A stretch of 64,000 nucleotides of DNA from the NCBI RefSeq assembly GCF_000702305.1, contig NZ_JNLC01000010.1:806001-870000 (forward strand), given 5' to 3'. Shown piece by piece: positions 38,365 through 46,790 of the stretch. The notes below the pieces were generated by a model. The model had not been told where the DNA came from. It worked only from the letters and a program-made list of their open reading frames with translations, and made no database searches. This DNA comes from Allobosea sp. 117 (GTDB taxonomy: Bacteria > Pseudomonadota > Alphaproteobacteria > Rhizobiales > Xanthobacteraceae). The position numbers were made by a program, and so were the translations under genes. How positions within the stretch are numbered: position 1 is the stretch's first letter; the number at the start of each line of letters is the position of its first letter.

Positions 38365-38453
38365 CCCTCATCCCCGGGCTTTACCCGGGGACCCAGTAGC
38401 CTGGCGCCGACCAACTTAAGGCTGGGTGGCCGGGTCAAGCCCGGCCATGAGGG
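38365..38453. repeat. Palindromic intergenic repeat of the CCCGGG/GGCCGGG type
   Basis: CCCTCAT (38365-38371) and ATGAGGG (38447-38453) bound an element rich in 'CCCCGGGCTTTACCCGGGG' and 'GGCCGGGTCAAGCCCGGCC'. It lies between convergent genes and resembles a REP-like element of Hyphomicrobiales. It may also act as a transcription end. Confidence 0.5.
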
Positions 38454-38487
38454 GAAACGGTGCCCCCTCTGATAGAAGCCAGGCGCC

Positions 38488-39192
38488 TCACCCCACCGTC
38501 ACGTCGAGCGTCGCGACGCCGTCGACCGCGCCTTCCATCCGGTCGCCGCGCTTGATCGCGCCGACGCCGGCCGGCGTGCCGGACATGATGATGTCGCCGG
38601 GCTTCAGCTCGAACAGGCCGGAGAGGTAGGAGATCATCTCCGGCACCTTCCAGATCATCTGGTTGAGGTCGCCCTGCTGGCGCAGCTCGCCATTCACCTT
38701 CAGCCACACCTTGCCTTCGGCCGGGTGGCCGATCTTCGAGGCGGGGACGAGGCCCGAGCAGGGGGCGGAGGCCTCGAACGCCTTGCCGACCTCCCACGGG
38801 CGGCCGAGCTTCTTGGCCTCGCCCTGCAGGTCGCGCCGGGTCATGTCGAGCCCGACGCCATAGCCCCACACATGCTCGAGCGCCTTCTCGACCGGGATGT
38901 TCACCCCGCCTTTCGACAGCGCCACCAGCATCTCGATCTCGAAATGCACGTCGCTCGACTTGTCGGGATAGGGGAAGGTGCCGGTGGTGATGACGTTGTC
39001 CGGGTTCTTCTGGAAGAAGAAGGGCGGCTCCTTGTTCGGATCATGCCCCATCTCGATGGCGTGCTCGGCATAGTTCCGGCCGACGCAGTAGATGCGATGG
39101 ATCGGGAACAGCTTGTCCGAGCCGATGATCGGCAGGGTAGGGATCGCCGGGGGGGCGATCACATAGGCGGAGGTGTCGGTAGGCGCGTTCAT
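38488..39192 (-). CDS. Fumarylacetoacetate hydrolase family protein (fumarylpyruvate hydrolase-like)
   Basis: This 234-residue FAH-fold hydrolase has a metal-binding Glu pair in 'DVHFEIEMLVAL' and the typical 'YCVGRNYAEHAIEM', 'GLDMTRRDLQGEAKK', 'PWEVGKAFEASAPCSG' and 'IIMSGTPAGVG' segments. It is closest in pattern to fumarylpyruvate/acylpyruvate hydrolases, which cut a C-C bond in 2,4-dioxo acids. Its ATG overlaps the stop of the ABC permease gene by one base, so it is the last gene of the transporter operon and probably acts on a catabolite of the imported compound (inference). Confidence 0.9.
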   Translation of the reverse strand: MNAPTDTSAYVIAPPAIPTLPIIGSDKLFPIHRIYCVGRNYAEHAIEMGHDPNKEPPFFFQKNPDNVITTGTFPYPDKSSDVHFEIEMLVALSKGGVNIPVEKALEHVWGYGVGLDMTRRDLQGEAKKLGRPWEVGKAFEASAPCSGLVPASKIGHPAEGKVWLKVNGELRQQGDLNQMIWKVPEMISYLSGLFELKPGDIIMSGTPAGVGAIKRGDRMEGAVDGVATLDVTVG

Positions 39193-39947
39193 CAGCGGAC
39201 TCCTGCGTAATATTCAACTCGTTTTTCGATTGCTTCGATGAGTGCCGACACCAGCATCGCGAAGGCGAAGAGGATGATGGTCAGCGCCCAGAAATTGTCC
39301 ATGTCGAAGTTGCGCGAATAGAGCTCGAACAGCTCCCCATAGCCGATGATCGAGACCAGCAACTGCCCGATCACCACACCCTTCACGCCGCGCACCAGCC
39401 CGAGCCGGATACCGGCGAGGATTTCCGGCAGCGCCGCGAGCAGGATGATCTTGCCGTAGAGCGCGGCGCGAGAGGCGCCATAGCTCCTGCCCATCTCGAC
39501 CAGCGAGGTCGGCACATGCTGGATGCCGGCCCGCGTGTCGAGCACGATGATCCACACCGCGAACAGGAAGACGGTGACCACCACCGTCGTCTCTCCCATG
39601 CCGAAAAGGATCATCAGCACTGGCACCAAGGCCGAGAGTGGGGCGGACACGAAGATGTTCACCCAGATGCCGAGCAGGTTGTCGACCGCCGGGACGCGCC
39701 CCATCAGCACGCCGAGCACCACGCCGATCACAATGGCGAAGGCCATGCCGATCAGGAAGCTCGACAGCGTGGTGATCGCCGCCGCCTGCCAGGTGCCGGT
39801 CTGGACGAGGTGCACCGCGGCGAGGAACACCTCGGAGAGCGGCGGAATGAGGAAGGTCACGTCGAGCTGGCCGACGATCTCCCAAATGAGGCACCAGACG
39901 ATGAGCGAGGCCATCATCGGCACCCTGTAGCCGAACAGGGTCATCAT
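39192..39947 (-). CDS. ABC transporter permease, NitT/TauT (SsuC-like) family
   Basis: This 251-residue inner-membrane permease has the EAA-type loop 'EMGRSYGASRAALYGKIILLAALPEILAGIRLGLVRG' characteristic of sulfonate/nitrate/taurine transporters; only the main part is needed for ATPase contact. It lies 6 bases after the ATPase gene and overlaps the FAH gene. It forms the second membrane subunit of a heterodimeric importer. Confidence 0.92.
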   Translation of the reverse strand: MMTLFGYRVPMMASLIVWCLIWEIVGQLDVTFLIPPLSEVFLAAVHLVQTGTWQAAAITTLSSFLIGMAFAIVIGVVLGVLMGRVPAVDNLLGIWVNIFVSAPLSALVPVLMILFGMGETTVVVTVFLFAVWIIVLDTRAGIQHVPTSLVEMGRSYGASRAALYGKIILLAALPEILAGIRLGLVRGVKGVVIGQLLVSIIGYGELFELYSRNFDMDNFWALTIILFAFAMLVSALIEAIEKRVEYYAGVR

Positions 39948-39953
39948 CGCCTC

Positions 39954-40763
39954 CTAGTCGACATAGCGCTTCAGCCCCTGCCAGATCTCCTCGACCGTAT
40001 CGAGATAGGACTGGTCGCGACGGATGGCGTCGGGCGAGGCGGTGCGGTCGATCTCCGGCTCGATGATCTGCGAGACCCGGCCGGGGCGGCGCGAGAGGAT
40101 CACGATGCGGTCGGAGACATAGACCGCCTCCTCGATGGAGTGGGTGACGAAGATGAAGGTCTTGTTCTCCAGCGCGACGAGGCGCAGCAGGTCCTCCTGG
40201 AACTTGCGGCGGTTCTGCTCGTCCACCGCCGAGAAGGGCTCATCGAGCAGCAGCACGTCGGCATTCACCGCGAAGGCGCGGGCGAGGCCGACGCGCTGGC
40301 GCATGCCGCCGGAGAGCTCGTGCGGATATTTGTCCTCGAAGCCGGAAAGCCCGACCTCGCCGATATATTTGCGGGCGATCGCCTGCCGCTCGTCCTTGCC
40401 CATGCCTCGCAGCTCGAGGCCGAAGGCGACGTTGCGCATGACCGTTGCCCAGGGCATCAGCGCGAAATCCTGAAACACGAAGGCGCGTTCCGGGCCGGGA
40501 CCGGTGACGACCTTGCCGTTCACCCGCACCTCGCCGGCGGTCGGCTGGTTGAGGCCGGCGATGATCTTCAAGAGCGTGGTCTTGCCGCAGCCGGAAGGGC
40601 CGAGCAGCGTCGTCAGCTTGCCGGCGGGGAAGTCGAGGTCGACGGCGCGCAGCGCCTCCACCTCGCCATAGATCTTGGAGATGCCGCGCACCTCGACGGC
40701 GGCCTCGTTCTCCGCCTCGGGACGGGCGATGGCGGCCTGCGCTGCGGCGGTGATGTTGCGCAT
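39954..40763 (-). CDS. ABC transporter ATP-binding protein, NitT/TauT (SsuB-like) family
   Basis: This 269-residue ABC ATPase has Walker A 'LLGPSGCGKTTLL', 'VFQDFALMPWATVMRNV' (Q-loop), signature 'ELSGGMRQRVGLARA', Walker B 'VLLLDEPFSAVDE' and switch His in 'VTHSIEEAV'. I used the ATG at 40763 (MRNITAAAQ) because the upstream frame lies in the permease gene. It is 2 bases from the first permease gene and 6 from the second. It energises import of a sulfonate/nitrate/taurine-type or aromatic acid substrate. Confidence 0.94.
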   Translation of the reverse strand: MRNITAAAQAAIARPEAENEAAVEVRGISKIYGEVEALRAVDLDFPAGKLTTLLGPSGCGKTTLLKIIAGLNQPTAGEVRVNGKVVTGPGPERAFVFQDFALMPWATVMRNVAFGLELRGMGKDERQAIARKYIGEVGLSGFEDKYPHELSGGMRQRVGLARAFAVNADVLLLDEPFSAVDEQNRRKFQEDLLRLVALENKTFIFVTHSIEEAVYVSDRIVILSRRPGRVSQIIEPEIDRTASPDAIRRDQSYLDTVEEIWQGLKRYVD

Positions 40764-40765
40764 CT

Positions 40766-41599
40766 TCAGCCTCTCCTCTTCTCGGGACGCAGCACGCGAA
40801 GCTCGAAGGCCTCCAGCGCGGCGAGCGTCAGTGTGGACACGACGATGATGGAGACGACCGCGGCGTACATTTCCGGGTAGTCCGCCACCGAGCGGTGATA
40901 GGTGATGAGGTCGCCGATCCCGGTAGGCGTGATCAGCAGCTCGGCGAGGATGACACCGATGAAGCCGGCAGCGAGCCCGAGCCGGAGCCCCGCGAAGATC
41001 ACCGGACTGGCGTCCGGGATGATGACCTTGACGATCTGCTGCCAGCGCGTGCCCTGGAAGGAGCGGCACATGTCCACCAGCGAGGGATTGGCGTTGCGCA
41101 CCGCCTTGTAGCCGTTGAGCACGATCACCGGCAAAGCGAGCATGATCACGGCCAGCGTCTTCGCCACCAGGCCGATGCCATAGGCGAAGGTGATGAGCGG
41201 GATCAGCGCCGCCATCGGCGCCGCCTGCAGCACGATGAACACCGGCGCGGCGAGCCATTCGACCTTGCGCGACAGCCCCATCACCACGCCGAGCCCGACG
41301 CCCAGCACCGCCGAGATGCCGATGCCGATGACGAGCGGCTGCAGCGTCGAGGCGTAGGCGGTGGCGAAGGAGCCGTCGAGCGTCATCCGCACGAAAGCTC
41401 GTAGCGTTTCGAGGAAGGTGGGAAAGGCGAAGCTGATCGGAATGCGCCCCGCGATCTCCCAGACGAGGAAGAACAGGCCGAGCGAGGCGAGGCGCCACAG
41501 GGAAGGGTGATCCGCCAGCAGCTTGCGCAGCGAGCCGCGCGAGCCGCCGTCGGAGTGAACGGCCCGCGAGGAGCCGTTCACGTGAGCGGGTGCCGACAT
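40766..41599 (-). CDS. ABC transporter permease, NitT/TauT (SsuC-like) family
   Basis: This 277-residue permease has the conserved loop 'MCRSFQGTRWQQIVKVIIPDASPVI' and five to six hydrophobic helices. It is the first membrane subunit of the importer. It lies 10 bases downstream of the substrate-binding protein gene and 2 bases upstream of the ATPase gene. Confidence 0.93.
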   Translation of the reverse strand: MSAPAHVNGSSRAVHSDGGSRGSLRKLLADHPSLWRLASLGLFFLVWEIAGRIPISFAFPTFLETLRAFVRMTLDGSFATAYASTLQPLVIGIGISAVLGVGLGVVMGLSRKVEWLAAPVFIVLQAAPMAALIPLITFAYGIGLVAKTLAVIMLALPVIVLNGYKAVRNANPSLVDMCRSFQGTRWQQIVKVIIPDASPVIFAGLRLGLAAGFIGVILAELLITPTGIGDLITYHRSVADYPEMYAAVVSIIVVSTLTLAALEAFELRVLRPEKRRG

Positions 41600-41609
41600 C
41601 CGCCCTGCC

Positions 41610-42614
41610 TCAATTCGTGCCGATCTTGCCGAGCGCTTCGTTCAGCGGCCCGAGCTCCCAGAAATCGGTGACCTTCAGGCTGCCCGGCTCGCCCTGGAGC
41701 TGGCCGGAGAGCGTGTAGAAGGCGAAGTCGTCTTTCGCAGCCGCCTCGCCGCCGCCATTCATCGGGAAGGCCTTCGCCTTGGCCTGCTCGGTGAAGTAGG
41801 GCGTGATCTCGGCGACCTGGTCGGCCGGCAGGTCGGGCAGCAGCTTGTACTTGGTGCGCCATTCGGCGACGACCGCCGGATTGCCCTGCACCTCGCGCCA
41901 GGTCTGCAGCACCGACTCGGTGATGACGTTCACCTCCTTGGCGTTGCTCTTGAGGAGGTCCTCGCGGGCGAACAGCGCCTCGTCGGTGGCGGCGACGCCT
42001 TCCAGCGGCAGGATGATGAACTTGCCGGGGGCCTTGGCCTCGAGCATGCGGCGGCCGGCGGCATCGACGATGCTGGCCTTTACATTGCCCTGAAGCAGGG
42101 CGCCGGCGCGCACCTCCGAGCCGGGGATGTAGCTGATCTTGGAGAACTTGATGCCCTGCTTGGTCTCCATCAGCCGCATGATGGCCTCGGTGCCGGAGCC
42201 GCGCGAATGCACCGCGATCTCCTGGCCGTTGAGGTCCTTCCACGTCTTGTAGAACTCGGCGTTGACGACCGGATAGAAGCGCAACGTGGAGAGCTGAAGG
42301 AAGATGCGCACCGGCACCTTCACCTTCTGAATCAGCGCATAGGGGCCGCCGACGCCGATGTCGGCCTGCCCGCTGACCACCGCCTGCGCGGCGATGTCCT
42401 CGGACTTCAGATAGGTCATCTCGATCTCGACGCCCTTCTCCTTGGCGCGCTCCAGCGCGGCGAGGAGATGCAGCGTCTCGACGCTGGCGATGTCGCCGAA
42501 GACGACACGCACCTTGGCCTCGGCCTGCGAGGCGAGGCCGAGCGTCGCCGCGAGCGCGAATGCGGCGCCGGCGGCGAGGGGGGACAGTCGGCGGGATAGC
42601 GAGAATGAGGGCAT
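41610..42614 (-). CDS. ABC transporter substrate-binding protein, NitT/TauT (SsuA/NMT1-like) family
   Basis: This 334-residue exported binding protein has a signal peptide (MPSFSLSRRLSPLAAGAAFA, cleavage near ASQAEA). The mature region starts KVRVVFGDIASVETL, and 'SEDIAAQAVVSGQADIGVGG' and 'IAVHSRGSGTEAIMRLM' are typical of SsuA/TauA-like proteins. The start ATG at 42614 coincides with the signal peptide; the frame upstream is open only by chance. A TTGACT-N18-TACAAC promoter and an AACCAA-type operator lie 60-105 bases upstream. The ligand is unknown, probably a small anion or acid. Confidence 0.9.
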   Translation of the reverse strand: MPSFSLSRRLSPLAAGAAFALAATLGLASQAEAKVRVVFGDIASVETLHLLAALERAKEKGVEIEMTYLKSEDIAAQAVVSGQADIGVGGPYALIQKVKVPVRIFLQLSTLRFYPVVNAEFYKTWKDLNGQEIAVHSRGSGTEAIMRLMETKQGIKFSKISYIPGSEVRAGALLQGNVKASIVDAAGRRMLEAKAPGKFIILPLEGVAATDEALFAREDLLKSNAKEVNVITESVLQTWREVQGNPAVVAEWRTKYKLLPDLPADQVAEITPYFTEQAKAKAFPMNGGGEAAAKDDFAFYTLSGQLQGEPGSLKVTDFWELGPLNEALGKIGTN

Positions 42615-42673
42615 TTCCAACTCCCATTGGAACGGGGCGGTTGACCGCCTCCGAGGTTGCACGATCAATGCAA

Positions 42674-42720
42674 AACCAATTTGTTCTTGGTTGTACATTG
42701 GCCGAATTCGCCGAGTCAAG
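42674..42720 (-). promoter_or_regulatory. Promoter of the NitT-type ABC operon with inverted-repeat operator
   Basis: On the minus strand TTGACT (42719-42714) and TACAAC (42695-42690) are separated by 18 bases. Across the -10 and start region lies AACCAA-N7-TTGGTT (42674-42692). This placement fits repression by the divergent GntR regulator. Confidence 0.5.
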
Positions 42721-42838
42721 GACGGCCTTCCGCAAAGGGAGAGGGAAATACGCTCTTGGGCACGAAGATGTGACAAATCCTTGCATATGTGTGCATTGCA
42801 CATGTGGCGTTGACCGATGTCACGCTCATGGATAGATT

Positions 42839-42860
42839 CAACCAATTCGTATTTTGGTTG
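42839..42860 (+). promoter_or_regulatory. Inverted repeat operator before the GntR gene
   Basis: CAACCAA-N8-TTGGTTG is a perfect 7-bp inverted repeat, 10 bases before the chosen ATG of the GntR gene. A related AACCAA-N7-TTGGTT pair lies at 42674-42692 in the divergent promoter. Both are likely binding sites of this regulator (autoregulation). This also argues against an upstream start at 42817, which would place the site inside the gene. Confidence 0.5.
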
Positions 42861-42870
42861 GAACCTTCCG

Positions 42871-43572
42871 ATGCTCTCGACGAATGGCTCCGCCACCGAT
42901 TCCGGTGTGCTGACCCAGCTCCGCGCCTTCCTCGCCCAGACCCGGCTGCCGGATGACGGGCGCCTGCCGCCCGAGCGCGAACTCGCCGGCACGCTCGGCG
43001 TCTCGCGCGCCGAGCTGCGCAAGGCGCTCGACGTGCTGGAGGCGGAAGGCGAGCTGTGGCGCCATGTCGGCAAGGGCACCTTCATCGGTGGGCGGCCGCT
43101 CGACACCTTCGCCGACATCGGCGCGCTGGCCCGGCGCAGCAATCCGGCGGAAGTGATGCGCGCGCGCCTCGCCATCGAGCCCGAGCTCGCCCGCAGCGCC
43201 GCCTTCATGGCGAGCCCGGACGACATCTCCGAGATGCGCTTCTGCCTCGCCCGCTCGCGGCAGGCCGAGACGTGGCGGCAATATGAGGGCTGGGACGCGC
43301 GCCTGCACCGCACCATCGCCGAGGCGACGCACAACAGCCTGCTGGTCGGCCTGTTCGACACGCTGAACGCGGTGCGCCGCGCCGTCACCTGGGGGCGGCT
43401 GCGCGCCAATCCGGTGCGGCCGGCGCCCGACCACCACAGCTTCGCCGAGCACGAGCGCATTGTGAGCCTGATCGAGGAACGCGACATGGCCGGCGCCGCC
43501 GAGGCGATGCGCGGTCATCTCTCGACCGTCGAGCGCAAGCTGCTCGCCCATCACGACCGCGTGGCGGGGTAG
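42871..43572 (+). CDS. GntR family transcriptional regulator, FadR/FCD subfamily
   Basis: This roughly 233-residue regulator has a winged-helix N-terminus ('LPPERELAGTLGVSRAELRKALDVLE', residues 30-55) and an FCD domain with 'WDARLHRTIAEATHN', 'FAEHERIV' and 'AMRGHLSTVERK' supplying the ligand/metal histidines. It is divergent from the NitT-type ABC/FAH operon and probably controls it. The ATG at 42871 (MLSTNGS) is preferred because an inverted repeat lies immediately upstream. An ATG at 42817 would add 18 residues and has no clear ribosome site. Confidence 0.9.
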   Translation: MLSTNGSATDSGVLTQLRAFLAQTRLPDDGRLPPERELAGTLGVSRAELRKALDVLEAEGELWRHVGKGTFIGGRPLDTFADIGALARRSNPAEVMRARLAIEPELARSAAFMASPDDISEMRFCLARSRQAETWRQYEGWDARLHRTIAEATHNSLLVGLFDTLNAVRRAVTWGRLRANPVRPAPDHHSFAEHERIVSLIEERDMAGAAEAMRGHLSTVERKLLAHHDRVAG

Positions 43573-43628
43573 GGAGTCGGGGCGCCTGGATCCGGCGGTC
43601 CGGCCCGGGGCTTTTCCTCATCGCGCAA

Positions 43629-43738
43629 CGTCATCCTGAGGCGCCCGGCCAACGGCCGAGCCTCGAAGGATGCTCGTATCGCGCGCGCGGGGGATGAGCA
43701 TCCTTCGAGGCTCGCTGCGCGAGCGCCTCAGGATGACG
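43629..43738. repeat. REP-like palindromic element, full copy
   Basis: The outer arms CGTCATCCTGAGGCG (43629-43643) and CGCCTCAGGATGACG (43724-43738) are perfect complements over 15 bp. The inner arms GCCTCGAAGGATGCT (43660-43674) and AGCATCCTTCGAGGC (43697-43711) are complements too. A second full copy lies at 48841-48950 and a truncated one at 51714. Such elements are common and non-coding in Hyphomicrobiales genomes. Confidence 0.85.
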
Positions 43739-44112
43739 TCGTTCTTACTCCCGCGATCGTTCCTGGCCGAGCTCCGCCTCTTGCGGCCCGTTAGTCCCGC
43801 GGAGATCCACCTTTGCCCGGTCGTCCCACCGAGCGGAGCAGGACCAGCTCGCCTTCCGTCCCACCACAAAGCTTCGACGCGATTCCGGTTCGGCCAGCGT
43901 CCGCCGGTCATGATGTGACGGCCAGTCGCAGCATTGGAACCGCCGACTTGCCATGACTCATCATGTGGTATAATGACTATATCAACAGATGAGCGGAACC
44001 CTGAAGTCCGCCGTTGGGAAACGCGTCGAGGGAAGCTGTCCTGGCCTGACGGAGCACCGCTCCGTTCGGGGTAGGTTCGCCGGCGCCAGCGATTGAGCAG
44101 GAACCGCGCGCA
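43739..44112. other. Non-coding region between the GntR gene and the RuBisCO-like gene
   Basis: This 374-base stretch has no supportable gene on either strand. Its first part continues the repeat region. The right end, from about 43930, is less GC-rich and holds a TGGTATAAT extended -10 motif at 43966-43974 with a weak TTGCCA -35-like hexamer at 43948-43953 (15-base spacer). It serves as leader and promoter for the RuBisCO-like gene, giving a 5' leader of about 130 bases. Confidence 0.6.
43966..43984 (+). promoter_or_regulatory. Operator/promoter of the apionate operon (TGGTATA-N5-TATATCA)
   Basis: The 19-bp sequence TGGTATAATGACTATATCA forms a 7-5-7 imperfect inverted repeat. It contains a perfect TATAAT preceded by TG-N, an extended -10. 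The same 7-5-7 layout occurs before the NanR-like gene at 50882-50900, so this is probably its operator. NanR-type regulators bind GGTATA-containing sites (established). Confidence 0.55.
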
Positions 44113-45387
44113 ATGGCCCTTTCCGCCGCCCCCTCCCGTATCGAGGCCGACTACGTCATCGAGACCGCCTTCGACCCGCGCCTCGCCGCCGAGGCGATGG
44201 CCGGCGAGCAGTCGAGCGGAACCTTCGTGGCGATCCCCGGCGAGACGCCGGAACTGAAGGAGCGCTCCGCCGCCCGCATCGAGGCGCTGGAGGTGATCTG
44301 CACTGCGGATGAGCCTTCTCTACCCGGCGCCGGCAGGCCGAAGACCGGCGACGCCACAATCCGCCGCGCCCGCGTCACGCTCTCCTGGCCGATCGAGAAC
44401 ATCGGCCCTTCGCTGCCGAACCTGATGGCGACCGTCGCCGGCAACCTCTTCGAGCTGAAGCAATTCTCCGGGCTGCGCCTTACCGACATCCGCCTGCCGG
44501 AGGTGTTTGCGGAGGCCTATCCCGGCCCGAAATTCGGCGTGCCCGGCACCCGCCGCCTCGCCGGCGTCGAGGGGCGCCCGATCATCGGCACCATCGTCAA
44601 ACCGAGCGTCGGCTTCGGCCCGAGGGAGACGGCCGATCTCGCGAAGCTGCTCTGCGAGGCCGGCATCGACTTCATCAAGGACGACGAGCTGCAGTCCGAC
44701 GGCCCCGCCTGCCCGTTCGACGAGCGGGTGCGGGCGGTGATGCGTGTCATCAACGACCACGCCGACCGCACCGGCAAGAAGGTGATGTTCGCCTTCAACC
44801 TCACCGGCGAGTTCGACCAGATGCGCCGCCGCCACGACCTCGTGCTGGAGCAGGGCGGCACCTGCATCATGGCGAGCCTGAACTCGGTCGGCCTCGTCGG
44901 CATGATCGAGCTGGCGCGCTTCGCCGATTTGCCGATCCACGCCCACCGCAACGGCTGGGGCTATCTATCCCGCGCGCCGATGCTCGGCTGGTCCTATGTC
45001 GCCTGGCAGAAGCTCTGGCGCCTCGCCGGCGCCGACCACATGCACGTCAACGGCCTGTCCAACAAGTTCTCGGAAGCCGATGACAGTGTCATCGCCTCGG
45101 CCCGCGAGTGCCTGACCCCGATGTTCGCGGACAAGCCCTGCATCGCCATGCCGGTATTCTCCTCCGGCCAGTCGGCCAAGCAGGCGCCAGGCACCTATGC
45201 CGCGCTCGGCTCGGCCGACCTGATCTTTGCGGCCGGCGGCGGCATCATGGCCCACCCGGACGGCCCGGCGGCCGGCGTCGCGTCGCTGCGCGAGGCGTGG
45301 GAAGCGGCGATCGCCCGCGTGCCGCTCGCCGATTACGCCAGGGATCACCATGCGCTCGCCAAGGCGCTGGAGACCTATTCCTCATGA
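44113..45387 (+). CDS. RuBisCO-like protein, 3-oxo-isoapionate-4-phosphate decarboxylase or transcarboxylase/hydrolase (OiaX/OiaT type)
   Basis: This 424-residue RuBisCO superfamily member keeps K163 in 'GTIVKPSVGF' (equivalent of K175), the carbamylated-lysine and metal ligands K189, D191 and E192 in 'DFIKDDELQSDG', 'HAHRNG', loop-6-like 'NGLSNKF' and phosphate-binding 'AAGGGIMAHPDG'. It lacks the N-terminal length of true RuBisCO and sits in an operon with a DUF1537 kinase and an ApnO-type gene. In D-apionate catabolism the RuBisCO-like enzymes OiaX and OiaT decarboxylate, or transfer/hydrolyse, 3-oxo-isoapionate-4-phosphate. Context strongly favours that role, but I cannot choose between OiaX and OiaT. 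It overlaps the kinase by 4 bases. Confidence 0.85.
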   Translation: MALSAAPSRIEADYVIETAFDPRLAAEAMAGEQSSGTFVAIPGETPELKERSAARIEALEVICTADEPSLPGAGRPKTGDATIRRARVTLSWPIENIGPSLPNLMATVAGNLFELKQFSGLRLTDIRLPEVFAEAYPGPKFGVPGTRRLAGVEGRPIIGTIVKPSVGFGPRETADLAKLLCEAGIDFIKDDELQSDGPACPFDERVRAVMRVINDHADRTGKKVMFAFNLTGEFDQMRRRHDLVLEQGGTCIMASLNSVGLVGMIELARFADLPIHAHRNGWGYLSRAPMLGWSYVAWQKLWRLAGADHMHVNGLSNKFSEADDSVIASARECLTPMFADKPCIAMPVFSSGQSAKQAPGTYAALGSADLIFAAGGGIMAHPDGPAAGVASLREAWEAAIARVPLADYARDHHALAKALETYSS

Positions 45388-46772
45388 ACGCCCCGGCGGC
45401 AAAGGACGGGGCATTGCCCGAGGGCCGGCTCGTCGCCTTCTATGGCGACGACTACACCGGCTCCTCGGCGGTGATGGAGGTGCTGAGCTTCGCCGGCATT
45501 CCCACCGTCCTGTTCCTCGGCCTGCCGACGCCCGGGCAGATCGCCCGCTTTCCCGAGGCGCGCGCCTTCGGCATCGCCGGGGTGGCCCGCTCGCAGTCGC
45601 CGGAATGGATGGAGGCGAACCTGCCGGCGGTGTTCCGCACGCTCGCCGCGCTGGATGCCCCGCTGTCGCATTACAAGGTCTGCTCGACCTTCGATTCCGC
45701 CCCGCATGTCGGCTCCATCGGCAAGGCCATTGAGCTCGCCGAGCCGATCCTCGGCGGCGCCTGGCATCCGCTGGTGGTCGGCGCGCCGGCGATCGCCCGC
45801 TATCAGGCCTTCGGCAATCTGTTCGCCGCCATCGAGGGCAACGGCTACCGGCTCGACCGCCATCCGGTGATGGCCCGTCACCCGGTCACGCCGATGCACG
45901 AGGCGGATGTGCGCCTGCATCTCGGAAAGCAGACCGACATCCCGATCGGTCTCGTCGATTTCGTCGCGCTGAAGAAGGGCGAGGGCGACATCCGCCTCGC
46001 CCGCGAGCACGCCGCCGGCGCGCGCATCCTCGCCATCGACGTGCTCGACGACGAGACGCTTGTCGAGGCCGGTCGGCTGATCTGGGAGCATCGCGGGAAC
46101 CGGCTGTTCACGGTCGGCTCGCAGGGCGTCGAATATGCGCTGGTCGCCCATTGGCGGCAGGCCGGGCTCCTGCCCGCCGCCGGGCAGGACATCGCCGCCC
46201 CGGAGCGCGAGCGCATCGCTGTGGTCTCCGGCTCCTGCTCGCCGATCACCGCCGGCCAGATCGCCTTCGCGCTTGGCCACGGCTTCGAGGGCATCCGTCT
46301 CGACGCCACCCGCGCGGTGGACGCCTTGGCTTGGCAGAGCGAACTCGAGCGCGGCGCCCGCGAGGCGCTGCGGGCGCTGGGAGAGGGCCACGATCCGCTC
46401 GTCTTCACCGCCAGCGGCCCGGACGATCCGGCGGTACCGGCGCTGGGCGAGGCCATCGTGGCGAGCGGCGCCGAGGTCGGCGAGGTCAATGCCCGCATCG
46501 GCGACGGTCTCGGCAAGGTGCTCGACCGGCTGGTGCGCGACGCCCGCCTCAAGCGCGCGGTGATCTCCGGCGGCGACACCTCGGGCCATGCCGGCATGGC
46601 GCTCGGCATCTATGCGGTCACCGCACTGGCGCCGCTGGCGCCCGGCTCGCCGCTGTGCCGCGCCTATGCGGACGACGCTCATGACGGGCTCGAGATCGCG
46701 TTCAAGGGCGGCCAGATGGGCAGGCCGGATTTCTTTTTCGCCGCCAAGGCCGGCGGCGCCAATAGCCACTGA
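45384..46772 (+). CDS. oiaK: 3-oxo-isoapionate kinase (four-carbon acid sugar kinase, DUF1537 family)
   Basis: This 462-residue four-carbon acid sugar kinase (DUF1537) family protein begins MNAPAAKDG. The N-terminal substrate domain has the diagnostic 'FYGDDYTGSSAVMEVLSF'. The C-terminal nucleotide domain carries 'SGSCSPITAGQIAFAL' and 'VISGGDTSGHAGMALGI'. The ATG overlaps the stop of the RuBisCO-like gene (ATGA). In the apionate route the DUF1537 kinase OiaK phosphorylates 3-oxo-isoapionate, giving the substrate of the RuBisCO-like enzyme. The order RuBisCO-like, kinase, oxidoisomerase supports this. Confidence 0.85.
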   Translation: MNAPAAKDGALPEGRLVAFYGDDYTGSSAVMEVLSFAGIPTVLFLGLPTPGQIARFPEARAFGIAGVARSQSPEWMEANLPAVFRTLAALDAPLSHYKVCSTFDSAPHVGSIGKAIELAEPILGGAWHPLVVGAPAIARYQAFGNLFAAIEGNGYRLDRHPVMARHPVTPMHEADVRLHLGKQTDIPIGLVDFVALKKGEGDIRLAREHAAGARILAIDVLDDETLVEAGRLIWEHRGNRLFTVGSQGVEYALVAHWRQAGLLPAAGQDIAAPERERIAVVSGSCSPITAGQIAFALGHGFEGIRLDATRAVDALAWQSELERGAREALRALGEGHDPLVFTASGPDDPAVPALGEAIVASGAEVGEVNARIGDGLGKVLDRLVRDARLKRAVISGGDTSGHAGMALGIYAVTALAPLAPGSPLCRAYADDAHDGLEIAFKGGQMGRPDFFFAAKAGGANSH

Positions 46773-46790
46773 CGAAGGGAGAGTGCCTCA

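Noticed and set aside
43629..43738. CRISPR array
   Set aside because: The repeats are nested inverted repeats in isolated copies, not direct repeats with equal unique spacers, and there are no cas genes.
44113..45387. True RuBisCO or a methionine-salvage (MtnW) enzyme
   Set aside because: It has no small-subunit gene, Calvin-cycle genes or methionine-salvage neighbours. The kinase and ApnO-type genes next to it fit the apionate pathway better.
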